NCBI RefSeq assembly: GCF_026341275.1
Contig: NZ_JAIFZO010000002.1
Location: 3,564,118-3,628,117 of the forward strand
From: Streptomyces ortus
GTDB lineage: Bacteria > Actinomycetota > Actinomycetes > Streptomycetales > Streptomycetaceae
Reading direction: 5' to 3'
Length of the DNA: 64,000 nt
Shown here: positions 9,757-17,536 of the stretch, piece by piece
Layout: the number at the start of each line of letters is the position of its first letter
Position numbering within the stretch: position 1 is the first letter of the stretch
The notes under the pieces: model-generated
What the model was told of the DNA's origin: nothing
Databases searched by the model: none
Seen by the model: the letters and a program-made list of their open reading frames with translations, nothing else
Program-made: the position numbers and the translations under genes

Positions 9757-10581
9757 TCAGCCCTGGGCCAGCTCCGCCACCGGCTGCCACTTCTCCCACG
9801 TCGCCAGCCGTCCCTCGTAGTCGGCCCTGGCGATGCCCAGCGGTGCCGTGCCGAGGAAGCAGCGCAGCGGCGGCTCGTCGGCGTCCACGATCTCCATCAC
9901 GGCGGCGGCGGAAGCACTCGGGTCGCCGGGGGTGCCGACGCGCTTGCGGCGCTGCTCCTGCACCTGCTTGTGGAACTCCGCGTACGCGGGCAGCGGTTCG
10001 GACGTGCTCGACGAGGAGCCGGCCCAGTCGGTGGCGAACCCGCCGGGCTCGATCAGGGTGACCTTGATCCCGAACGGCGCGACCTCCTGGGCGAGGGCCT
10101 GGCTGATGCCCTCCAGCGCCCACTTCGACGCGTGGTAGATGCCGACCAGGGGGAACGCGCTGATCCCGCCGATGGAGGAGACCTGCAGGATGTGGCCGCT
10201 GCCCTGCTCACGCAGGAACGGCAGGGCCGCCTGGGTGACCCACAGCGCCCCGAACAGGTTGGTCTCCAACTGCGCCCGGGCCTCCGGCTCGGAGATCTCC
10301 TCCACCATGCCGAAGTGGCCGTAACCGGCGTTGTTGACCACCACGTCGAGCCTGCCGAACCGCTCGTGCGCCTGGCGCACGGCGGCGAAGTCGGCCTCGC
10401 GGTCCGTGACATCGAGTCGCAGCGGCAGGAACCGCTCACCGTAGGTCTCCACGAGTTCGTCCAGCGTGGACAGGTCGCGTGCCGTCGCGGCCACGGAGTC
10501 GCCGCGCTCCAGCGCGGCGATCGCCCACTCGCGGCCGAATCCGCGTGAGGCACCGGTGATGAACCAGATCTTCTGCGTCAT
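9757..10581 (-). CDS. SDR family oxidoreductase
   Basis: 274 aa classical short-chain dehydrogenase. The cofactor motif GASRGFG (residues 9-15), NNAGYG, the catalytic Ser in VSSIGG and YHASK (Tyr-x-x-x-Lys) are all present. The substrate cannot be told from sequence. The ATG follows TGAGGAGGATGCC. It is transcribed alone and converges on the DenD-like gene. Confidence 0.88.
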   Translation of the reverse strand: MTQKIWFITGASRGFGREWAIAALERGDSVAATARDLSTLDELVETYGERFLPLRLDVTDREADFAAVRQAHERFGRLDVVVNNAGYGHFGMVEEISEPEARAQLETNLFGALWVTQAALPFLREQGSGHILQVSSIGGISAFPLVGIYHASKWALEGISQALAQEVAPFGIKVTLIEPGGFATDWAGSSSSTSEPLPAYAEFHKQVQEQRRKRVGTPGDPSASAAAVMEIVDADEPPLRCFLGTAPLGIARADYEGRLATWEKWQPVAELAQG

Positions 10582-10789
10582 GGCATCCTCCTCAGGAAAA
10601 CTCGTCGCCGGGGCCCGCGGCCAGCGGCTTCACACCGTCGCGCGTGGCAGAGCGGGCCCTGCACCCCCAGCGAACACCTTCGAGTGCGCTCCAGGGCAAA
10701 TCGACACCCCGACCGCCATCGCGGCGGACGGTGAGTGGGCCCGTACTGCCGGAGTCGGCTTGTCAGAGGCACCCGTTACGGTGCGGACC

Positions 10790-11263
10790 ATGGGAAATTC
10801 AGGCGGATCGCTGACGACCCGGGCCGCGGGCGAACTGCACCAGCTCATGCGGGCAGCCGGGTTCACGGGCATCGACGACACCAGGGCGTCGGTGAAGGGC
10901 TGGCAGGTCACGGACTTCGCCGACGCCGGACCGAGCAGCCTGGCGAACCTCGTCCGGCGACTGGGGGCGCCGGCTCTCATGGTGTCCTACGTCGACAGCG
11001 ATGTGGGTCTCGTCGAGGCCCTCACACCGGACGGCGGCAGTTGGGAAGGCCTGCTCAACCCGGAGTTGGCGGAGAGCTACGAGATACCTGTGGAGCACTT
11101 CCCCGTCGAAGCCGCCGTGGCCGGCGCACTCGCATGGTCGGCCGCCGCCGGACTGACGCCGGACGAGGAGGCCGTCCGGCAGGCTCTCACCGGGTCGGAG
11201 CTGTTCGCGGAAGAGCTCTCCTCGGCCCTCCTGACCGCCCTGGGTCTGCCTGAGGGCACCTGA
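10790..11263 (+). CDS. Unknown 157-residue protein
   Basis: Not recognised. Acidic, soluble, mostly helical in appearance, no signal peptide or membrane segment. It contains VSYVDSDVGLVEALTPDGGSW, suggesting a small alpha/beta fold. The ATG at 10790 is preferred because the frame upstream runs antisense into the SDR gene; the GTG at 10781 is an alternative and no strong ribosome site is visible for either. It is followed after 39 bases by another unknown gene on the same strand, so the two probably form an operon. Confidence 0.6.
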   Translation: MGNSGGSLTTRAAGELHQLMRAAGFTGIDDTRASVKGWQVTDFADAGPSSLANLVRRLGAPALMVSYVDSDVGLVEALTPDGGSWEGLLNPELAESYEIPVEHFPVEAAVAGALAWSAAAGLTPDEEAVRQALTGSELFAEELSSALLTALGLPEGT

Positions 11264-11302
11264 CCCCGCCGGAGTTAGGACCGGCAGGAGGAGGACCGCG
11301 CG

Positions 11303-11752
11303 TTGTCAGTGGCATCGGACGGACTGGTCCCCCTGCTACGGGGAGTCGGCTTCCCCCTGACCTCCGAGGGAGAGCACGACGACAGCGCCCCGGACGTCGA
11401 CCGCAAGGCGGCGGTCCTCGCTCTGACCGAGACACTCACCGGCATACGGGTCACCGAAGCCCTCCTCCAGGACGCCGTGTACGAGCTGGGACTCGTCCCC
11501 GAGGAGCCCGCCGAGGAGTGGACCGGCGTGGTCATCGACATCACCGATGCCCACGGGGAGCGCTTCTACAAGGAGTGGACCTACGAGGAGGTCGCGACGG
11601 CGTCGGAGCGTGCACGCGCGGAGGCGAACGCACCGGTCAGGATCACGTACAACGAGCCGCCGTCCAAGGACTGTTCGGAGCACGGGAGGGGTGCGTGGCG
11701 AGCGCGATGGCGGGAGTGCGTCGCAGAGGTGCGGCAGGACATTCACAGGTAG
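11303..11752 (+). CDS. Unknown 149-residue protein
   Basis: Not recognised. A TTG start is proposed because AGGAGGAGG lies at the right distance upstream; no better ATG or GTG exists near it. The N-terminal half is acidic and the middle contains EWTGVVIDITDAHGERFYKEW. The C-terminus is Cys- and Arg-rich (DCSEHGRGAWRARWREC). It probably shares an mRNA with the preceding unknown gene. Its last ten bases overlap the end of the small gene on the opposite strand. Confidence 0.55.
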   Translation: MSVASDGLVPLLRGVGFPLTSEGEHDDSAPDVDRKAAVLALTETLTGIRVTEALLQDAVYELGLVPEEPAEEWTGVVIDITDAHGERFYKEWTYEEVATASERARAEANAPVRITYNEPPSKDCSEHGRGAWRARWRECVAEVRQDIHR

Positions 11753-11898
11753 GACTGCAGCCAGTACACGAGCAGTCCCGCCGCTCCGGTTCCCAGGCCG
11801 TACGCCATGCCACGCAGCAGAGCGAAGGCGGCGGCATCACGCAGGCGTCGGCGGCGCGATCCCGTGCTGGACACGGCGGTTCGTGGCGTACGTCGCAT
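11743..11898 (-). CDS. Small membrane peptide, 51 residues
   Basis: A short reading frame encoding 51 aa: a basic N-terminus (MRRTPRTAVSSTGSRRRRLR) followed by one hydrophobic segment (FALLRGMAYGLGTGAAGLL) and a WLQSYL tail. Positive residues precede the single membrane span, so it should insert with the N-terminus inside. GGAAGG lies 12 bases before the ATG. It is downstream of, and on the same strand as, the sigma factor and its partner, and may be their third gene. Function unknown. Confidence 0.5.
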   Translation of the reverse strand: MRRTPRTAVSSTGSRRRRLRDAAAFALLRGMAYGLGTGAAGLLVYWLQSYL

Positions 11899-11995
11899 GG
11901 TGTTGTACGTCCTTCCGGGGGCATGAGGAGATGCCTGCCTGCGGTCGGTGGCACAGGAACCCGGGACAGCGGGCGGGCACCTCGTCCGTGCGGGG

Positions 11996-12715
11996 TCAGC
12001 GGGAGCCCGTGCAGTCCTGCAGGCGCCGGGCGAGGCCGGCGTCGGGCCGGCACACCAGGCGGTCGGCGGCGTCGTCCTGAGTCGCCAGACGGCGCACTTC
12101 GGCGTTCAGGGCCGGTGTCACGGGGGCCGGGGGCCGGTGGCGCCGGGTGTAGGCGGCGAACCTGCCGACCGTGGTGACGAACGTCGTCTTCACGGCGACG
12201 TCATCGTCCAGGTCGACGACGAGGAGCAGCATCTCGCGCCAGTGCTCCGCTTCGGCCGTCTCCCCCCGGGACCTGTGCAGCAACTGAAGGCACAGGGCAC
12301 TGGCTCCGATGCCGGCGCCGGCCGTGAAGCGCCACCAGAACTGGGCGCTCTCGGGATGGCCCGCCAGATACAGCATGCAGGCGAAGACGTGCGCGCCGTC
12401 CAGGTCGATCTCCTCGGTGTCCCGATCACGCGTCAGCAGACGGTAGGCGTCGCTCTCCCCGAGCGTCGCGGCGTACCGCTCGACGTGCGTGGTGGCGCCT
12501 GGCTGGTCCAGGCTCCAGCTGACGAACTCCTCAAGGTGGCGCAGGGCGCGGGAGACGGACGGGACGGTGTCCGGTACGGGGCTGTAACCGGCGTCCCGGG
12601 CCAGGCGGAGCAGTCCGGCCGCGACATCGAATCCGGGCTGGCGGGCGCGCAGACGTCGGCCTGCCGCGGCCAGCACCTGTTCGGCGTGCGAGACGGATCC
12701 CTTCTGGGCGCTCAT
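11996..12715 (-). CDS. Unknown partner of the adjacent sigma factor
   Basis: 239 aa, soluble, helix-rich, with TPR-like helical pairs (FACMLYLAGHPESAQFWWRF, SALCLQLLHRSRGETAEAEH) but no repeat I can name with confidence. There is no membrane segment, unlike usual ECF anti-sigma factors. Its ATG follows directly on the stop of the sigma factor gene (TGAATG), so the two are translationally coupled and probably work together. A cytoplasmic modulator of the sigma factor is a reasonable guess; nothing in the sequence proves it. Confidence 0.65.
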   Translation of the reverse strand: MSAQKGSVSHAEQVLAAAGRRLRARQPGFDVAAGLLRLARDAGYSPVPDTVPSVSRALRHLEEFVSWSLDQPGATTHVERYAATLGESDAYRLLTRDRDTEEIDLDGAHVFACMLYLAGHPESAQFWWRFTAGAGIGASALCLQLLHRSRGETAEAEHWREMLLLVVDLDDDVAVKTTFVTTVGRFAAYTRRHRPPAPVTPALNAEVRRLATQDDAADRLVCRPDAGLARRLQDCTGSR

Positions 12716-13228
12716 TCAGTTGCTCCTTCGGATACGGGCGGGCATGGCCTGCTCAAGGCGCTGCTTGGCCTTTCGGCCGTGGTAGTCGACGGTGCTGGCC
12801 GACACGCCCAGGTACCAGGCGATGTCGGCGGTGGCACAGCCGCACAGATAGCGCAGGACCATGACGTCGAACTGCCGTGACGGCAGGGTGCACAGGGCAC
12901 GCGCCACGTCGTTGTCCTCGGTGAGTTCGGCCAGGTTGCCCCGGTAGGTCGTCAGCTTCTCGGAGATGACGGTGCGTCGCAGGATCGCCCAGGTCTGCTG
13001 GTGGACGTTGCCGTCGGCCAGCAGGTCGGGCCAGTGCGCGAGGATCTCGAAGTAAGCGCGGTGGACGGCGTCTTCGGCGTCCTGCCGATCGTTGAGTATC
13101 GCTCGCGCGAACCGGTGGTAGTCCTCCTGGTTCTTCAGATAGAGCGCCTCGAAATCCAGCGGGAAGGGCAGCACGCCGGTGGCTGTCACCGGACTGCCGC
13201 CGGCCCCCGCGCGGGCATCGTCAGTCAT
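12716..13228 (-). CDS. ECF-type RNA polymerase sigma factor
   Basis: 170 aa sigma-70 family protein. Region 2 lies near residues 30-75 (FARAILNDRQDAEDAVHRAY) and region 4 at the C-terminus: LPSRQFDVMVLRYLCGCATADIAWYLGVSASTVDYHGRKAKQRL, with a clear helix-turn-helix. A TTG seven codons further upstream is in frame, but the ATG at 13228 is chosen because GAAGAGGATCC precedes it. It is coupled to an unknown soluble partner rather than to a membrane anti-sigma factor. The AT-richer stretch around 13350-13385 is the likely promoter. Confidence 0.85.
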   Translation of the reverse strand: MTDDARAGAGGSPVTATGVLPFPLDFEALYLKNQEDYHRFARAILNDRQDAEDAVHRAYFEILAHWPDLLADGNVHQQTWAILRRTVISEKLTTYRGNLAELTEDNDVARALCTLPSRQFDVMVLRYLCGCATADIAWYLGVSASTVDYHGRKAKQRLEQAMPARIRRSN

Positions 13229-13959
13229 GGATCCTCTTCGTTGAGGCAAGATGCGAACGGCTCCGCGCTACGAGATGCGCACCCGCGGCGCCTTCTGACG
13301 TCGCCCATGAAACTCGGCTGAACGGCCGAACACGCATGCTTGGCAGGGCGAACATGACAGAGCGATATTTGAACGATGCACAAAGCCGCCGCATACCGGT
13401 CAGTAACGCAGAGTGGCCAGCACTTTCCCCGTGAGCGTCAGAGGGTGGTCTACGCCTCTCCCGGCTCAACTGTGTTGCAGTTCACTCGCGGAACCAGCGA
13501 ATCCACTCGCACGGCTCCACTCGACCGAGTGAATAAATGCAGTGTTCGCACATGAAGCAGCCTGCATTCGATCCGTCACGGCACAAGCCCCCAGCGCCTG
13601 TTCGCGAACGACCGGCGTCGACGGAGGCCCGCGCCACACGTCGAACGTCATGCTTCGTACGCCACACGCCATCTCCGCCCTCGTCCCCGTCGCGCCCGAT
13701 GTGACAGTCCGTGCCGAGGGCGGCCACCCTCCGCCCGGCGGGAACGGGACGGGCGACGCGCTCGCCGTGCGCAGAAAAGCCGAAGCGGCACCTGTCCGCG
13801 ACGCGGTGGCGCAGGTAACGTGCCGACGGTGCTCGCTCCTGTGCTGCTCATGACACGGCCCGTCCTGATCCGGCACGGGCGAGCCGCCGTCAACTCCTCA
13901 GCGGCAGAGCCGCGTTCGGCGACCCGTCCGCGATGAAACCCCCCACTCAAGGAGTCCGC
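13229..13959. other. 731-base intergenic region with CACTCG repeats
   Basis: No convincing gene. Short open frames exist on both strands but have poor codon pattern. The part near 13350-13390 is unusually AT-rich and is probably the sigma factor promoter. At 13483, 13504 and 13518 there are three copies of CACTCG, the last forming the palindrome CACTCG-AC-CGAGTG (13518-13531) next to the AT-rich GAATAAATGC. This may be an operator or a promoter element. Confidence 0.5.
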
Positions 13960-15234
13960 ATGGCAACACCGCTCAGCCGTCGCACTCTTCTGGCCGCCTG
14001 TACGGGCGCCGCCGCGGGGCTGTCCCTGCCCGGCGTCACCGCGTATGCCGACGACCACCGCGCGACCGCCGGTGTGAGATTCACCCTGAACGCACAGGTG
14101 CTGGACGGTGGGGAACAGGTCACCTCCGTCACCCTCCACGCCGCCCGGCTCGGCCCGATCGACCCCGCCAGTCTGACCACCGGCACCTTCACCGTGCACG
14201 CCAAGGCCACCAGCCCGATCCCCGTCACCGATGACGTGATCTTCGGCGAATACGACCTCGACCGCACGGTGACCGCGGTCCGGCTCGACCGCCGCGGCGA
14301 CATCGTGCTCGACCTGAGCCACGCCGAGGGCCAGACCGGCGGCGGCACGCTCGGATACATCGCCGGCAGAGGCCGCAACGTCATGCTGGACCTCGTCTAC
14401 ACCATCACGCAGCGGGCCCCGTTCACCCTCCGGAACCACCGACCGGTCACCATCGAGAGCTTCACGCAGAGCCGTCGGCTGTCGGACCCGGAGGTCGACG
14501 CGTTCAGCTCCCATGTCTCCGGCTCGGGGATGAAGTACCGGCTGTACTCCCCCACCGGCGCCCATTCCTCCCGACGGGGCCGACGCCCGCTGATCGTCTG
14601 GCTGCACGGTGGGGGCGAGGGCGCCTCGCTGCCCGACTACTACGACAACGAGACGACGCTACGAGCCAACCGCGGCGCCCTGGGCTTCGCCACCCCCGAA
14701 GCGCAGCGCATCTTCGACGGCGCCTATGTGGTGGCCCCGCAGAGCACCTCCGCCTGGATGCAGGACGGCCCCCGTTTCGCCCCCCTCATCCGCGAGATCA
14801 TCGGCGACGTCGTACGCGGCAACCGCGTCGACCACGACCGGATCTATGTCGTCGGCTGCAGCAACGGCGGCTACATGAGCATGAAGATGACCACCGTCTA
14901 TCCCACTCTGTTCGCCGCCTCCGTGCCGATCTGCGGCGTTGTCGGATCCTTCCCGCCCGGCGGCGCGCCGCTGATCCCCGACAGCGAACTGGTGAAGATC
15001 AGCACCCCCAGCTGGCTCGTCGCCTCCCTCGACGACCTCACCGTGGATCCGCGGGCCAACACCGTCCACGCGCACGAACTCATTCCCGGGTCGCTGGTGA
15101 CGCTCTACGACCATGTCGTGTGGAACGACCACCAGTTCTCCGGTCACTGGTCGTGGATCTACGTGGGCCGCAACGACCCCAGCAGCAACGGAACCCACGT
15201 CTGGCAGTGGATGGCCGCCCAGCAACGGCACTGA
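13960..15234 (+). CDS. Secreted alpha/beta-hydrolase (esterase/peptidase type)
   Basis: 424 aa. A Tat-type leader (SRRTLLAAC) with a hydrophobic core ends near residue 30 (AYADD). An N-terminal beta-rich domain (to ~residue 180) precedes an alpha/beta-hydrolase domain: oxyanion region WLHGGGEG, nucleophile in GCSNGGY, acid in SLDD and probable His in NDHQFSGHW. This resembles the PHB-depolymerase/feruloyl-esterase-like group and two-domain hydrolases with an Ig-like front domain; the substrate is uncertain. The ATG at 13960 follows AAGGAG, and is preferred to the ATG nine codons upstream. Confidence 0.8.
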   Translation: MATPLSRRTLLAACTGAAAGLSLPGVTAYADDHRATAGVRFTLNAQVLDGGEQVTSVTLHAARLGPIDPASLTTGTFTVHAKATSPIPVTDDVIFGEYDLDRTVTAVRLDRRGDIVLDLSHAEGQTGGGTLGYIAGRGRNVMLDLVYTITQRAPFTLRNHRPVTIESFTQSRRLSDPEVDAFSSHVSGSGMKYRLYSPTGAHSSRRGRRPLIVWLHGGGEGASLPDYYDNETTLRANRGALGFATPEAQRIFDGAYVVAPQSTSAWMQDGPRFAPLIREIIGDVVRGNRVDHDRIYVVGCSNGGYMSMKMTTVYPTLFAASVPICGVVGSFPPGGAPLIPDSELVKISTPSWLVASLDDLTVDPRANTVHAHELIPGSLVTLYDHVVWNDHQFSGHWSWIYVGRNDPSSNGTHVWQWMAAQQRH

Positions 15235-15264
15235 GAGGGGTGACGCGTTCGACGGTGTCGGTTC

Positions 15265-16044
15265 TCAGGCGGTCAGGACCTTCAGTGCGGCGGCGTGCAC
15301 ACCCGGCGCGGCGGCGAGGTAGCTCCCGTCGGTCAGGTCCCACGGCTTGCCCTCGAAGTCGGTGACGACGCCTCCGGCCTCCTGGACCAGCAGCACCCCT
15401 GCCGCGTGGGACCGGACATTGTCGAACTGCCAGTGCAGATCCATCCGGCCCGCGGCGACGTGGGCGAGCTGCTGGGTCACCGGCACGGACACCCGCACAT
15501 GCAGGGCGGCGTTCGTCATCGCGGCGAACGAGGACCCCATCCTCTCCGCCAGCTCGGGGTCGTGGCCCGGCTGGGCCTGGCCGGTCCCCGCGAGTACGCC
15601 GTCCAGGGAGGCCTTGGCCGAGACCCGCATCCGCACACCGTTGAGGAACGCCCCGCCACCCTCGGTCGCGGTGTACATCTCGTCGAGGACCGGGAAGTGG
15701 ACCACTGCCAGTACCGGGCGGCCGTCACGAACGAGGCTCACGCCGATGTTCCAGTCGGGCATGCCGTGCACGGCGTTGACGTTGCCGCCGACCGGGTCGA
15801 TGAGCCACCACTCACCCGTGGCCAGCGGCCCCGAGCCGTGTTCGTCGTTGAGCCAGCCCCCGCTCGGCAGAGCCTCGGTCAACGCGGGGCGCAACACGTC
15901 GACGACGGCCGCGTCATTGGCCTGGAGGTTCGCGAGCAGCTCGGGGAGCCCGGACGGACGGGACTCGGTGGAGTAGCGCGTCATCATCCGGGCGCCGGCG
16001 GCGCGGACGGCGGCGACGGTGGCGGCAAGCAGTTCCTGGCTCAT
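15265..16044 (-). CDS. Inositol-monophosphatase-fold protein with altered metal site
   Basis: 259 aa, full length for the IMPase family, with recognisable fold motifs (VHGMPDWNIGVSLV, GGGAFLNGVRM, EAGGVVTDFEGKPWDL). The metal-binding motif, normally DPxDGTxN, reads DPVGGNVN, so its second Asp is Gly. The later WDxAAG motif reads VRSHAAG, losing another metal-ligand Asp. It may therefore be catalytically altered, use another substrate, or be regulatory. The ATG follows AGGAGCATCGC. It is divergent from a LysR regulator 67 bases away, which probably controls it. Confidence 0.82.
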   Translation of the reverse strand: MSQELLAATVAAVRAAGARMMTRYSTESRPSGLPELLANLQANDAAVVDVLRPALTEALPSGGWLNDEHGSGPLATGEWWLIDPVGGNVNAVHGMPDWNIGVSLVRDGRPVLAVVHFPVLDEMYTATEGGGAFLNGVRMRVSAKASLDGVLAGTGQAQPGHDPELAERMGSSFAAMTNAALHVRVSVPVTQQLAHVAAGRMDLHWQFDNVRSHAAGVLLVQEAGGVVTDFEGKPWDLTDGSYLAAAPGVHAAALKVLTA

Positions 16045-16111
16045 GCGATGCTCCTGGAGTTGATCGAGATGAATCTATGAGTTGTTCAGACTTACCGTCA
16101 TGCAATAGGAC

Positions 16112-16999
16112 TTGAATCTGCTGACCGTGCTGGACGCCCTCCTCGAAGAGGGCAGCGTGATGGGCGCGGCCGAGCGGTTGCACCTGTCCTCGCCCGCGGT
16201 CAGCCGCACCCTCGGCAGGCTGCGGGCCGTCACCGGGGACGACATCCTGGTTCGCACCGGCCACTCGATGACCCCGACCCCATACGCGATGTCGGTGCGG
16301 GAGGACGTGCACCGGCTGGTGAGGCAGGCGCACGAGGTGCTGTCGCCGATCCGTGAGCTGGCCCCGGCCACGATGGACCGCACCTTCACGATCCAGTGCC
16401 ACGACGCGGTGGCCGCGTCACCGCTCCCGGTACTCGTCGGGAGACTCCGGCAACAGGCGCCGGGGGTGCAGTTGCGGGCGCTGGCGGAGAACTCCGTCGA
16501 CACCGACGACCTGCGGCACGGGCGCGTCCATCTCGAACTCGGCGGTGGCAGGCCCAGCTTGCCCGAGTTCCGGTCCGAGCCGCTCGGCACCGACCCGTTC
16601 GTCGTGGCGATGCGCGCGGACCATCCCTGCGCCACCGGACTCGACCTGAAGGCCTACGCGGCACACCCCCATGTGCTGGTCTCCCGGCGTGGCCGCCTCA
16701 CCGCGCCGATCGACGAGACGCTCGCCGCGGAAGGTCTGCACCGCCGGGTGGTCGCCGCGGTGGCCACGCTGCCCACCGCCCTGCGGATCGCCGCCCACGG
16801 CGACGCGTTGGTCACCTGCACGGCGGTCCTCGGCCGCCCGCTCATCGAAGCGTTCGGCCTCGTCGCCCGGCCGCTGCCGATCGAGTCCCCGGCGGTGACG
16901 ATCCACTGCAACTGGCACCAGCGCTACGATTCCGACCCCGCCCACGCCTGGCTCCGCGAGCAGGTCAGGGCGTCGATCGACGAGATCACCGCCGACTGA
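16112..16999 (+). CDS. LysR-family transcriptional regulator
   Basis: 295 aa. The N-terminal winged helix-turn-helix is clear (LLTVLDALLEEGSVMGAAER, LSSPAVSRTLGRLR), followed by a substrate-binding domain. The only possible start is the TTG at 16112, since an in-frame TAG lies two codons upstream. LysR proteins usually begin MDLNLL; here the sequence reads TAG-GAC-TTG-AAT-CTG, and removal of one A (16107) would create ATG-GAC-TTG. It probably controls the divergent IMPase-like gene. Confidence 0.85.
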   Translation: MNLLTVLDALLEEGSVMGAAERLHLSSPAVSRTLGRLRAVTGDDILVRTGHSMTPTPYAMSVREDVHRLVRQAHEVLSPIRELAPATMDRTFTIQCHDAVAASPLPVLVGRLRQQAPGVQLRALAENSVDTDDLRHGRVHLELGGGRPSLPEFRSEPLGTDPFVVAMRADHPCATGLDLKAYAAHPHVLVSRRGRLTAPIDETLAAEGLHRRVVAAVATLPTALRIAAHGDALVTCTAVLGRPLIEAFGLVARPLPIESPAVTIHCNWHQRYDSDPAHAWLREQVRASIDEITAD

Positions 17000-17536
17000 C
17001 CACGGGCGGCCGACGACGGGGCCACGACGCCGCCGCCCGCCCCCGGCTCGGCACAGGTTCGGGTCCGGGTCCGGGTTCGTCCGGCCGGAGGCCGCGAGGG
17101 CGATGAGGTCCATGCCGAGAACGCTAGAGAGCGGCCCACTTAACAGCAAGTGCACGCAAATGAATCAACGATTAACCCAGACGCAATCAGGTGGGGGATC
17201 CGGAGGTGCGGACACGGAGGTGCGGAGACGGGGGTGCGGGACAGAGGAACCGCAGGAGTAAGCCCCACTGAACCGCCGCCGACGATCACCGTGGATTTCG
17301 TGGACAACTCAATGACTCCTACGAGTGACAAACAGGGGATGCCGAATGCGCCGCGCAAACCGGGTAATTCAGACACCGATGCGCCGACGCCGACCGAAGC
17401 AACAAATGGGACTGCCTGCACGGCAAGCCGGAGCCCCGGAGTGGGCGACAGGCGCACGAGGGCGCGGGGCGTCGCGCCGTGGGTGCGGCGGCAGGGGCCA
17501 TACTGGTAGAGGCATTGATCTCCACAGAACGGTTCC
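17000..17536. other. 537-base intergenic region
   Basis: No supported gene. Frames such as 17150-17509 have mixed codon use and no ribosome site. AT-richer stretches at 17140-17190 and 17290-17340 are probably promoter DNA for the unknown gene at 17537. Confidence 0.45.

Noticed and set aside
13542..13853. 103-codon frame in the 13 kb intergenic region
   Set aside because: No ribosome site; third-position GC pattern not like that of real genes nearby.
17150..17509. 119-codon frame in the 17 kb intergenic region
   Set aside because: No ribosome site, mixed codon pattern, no motif.
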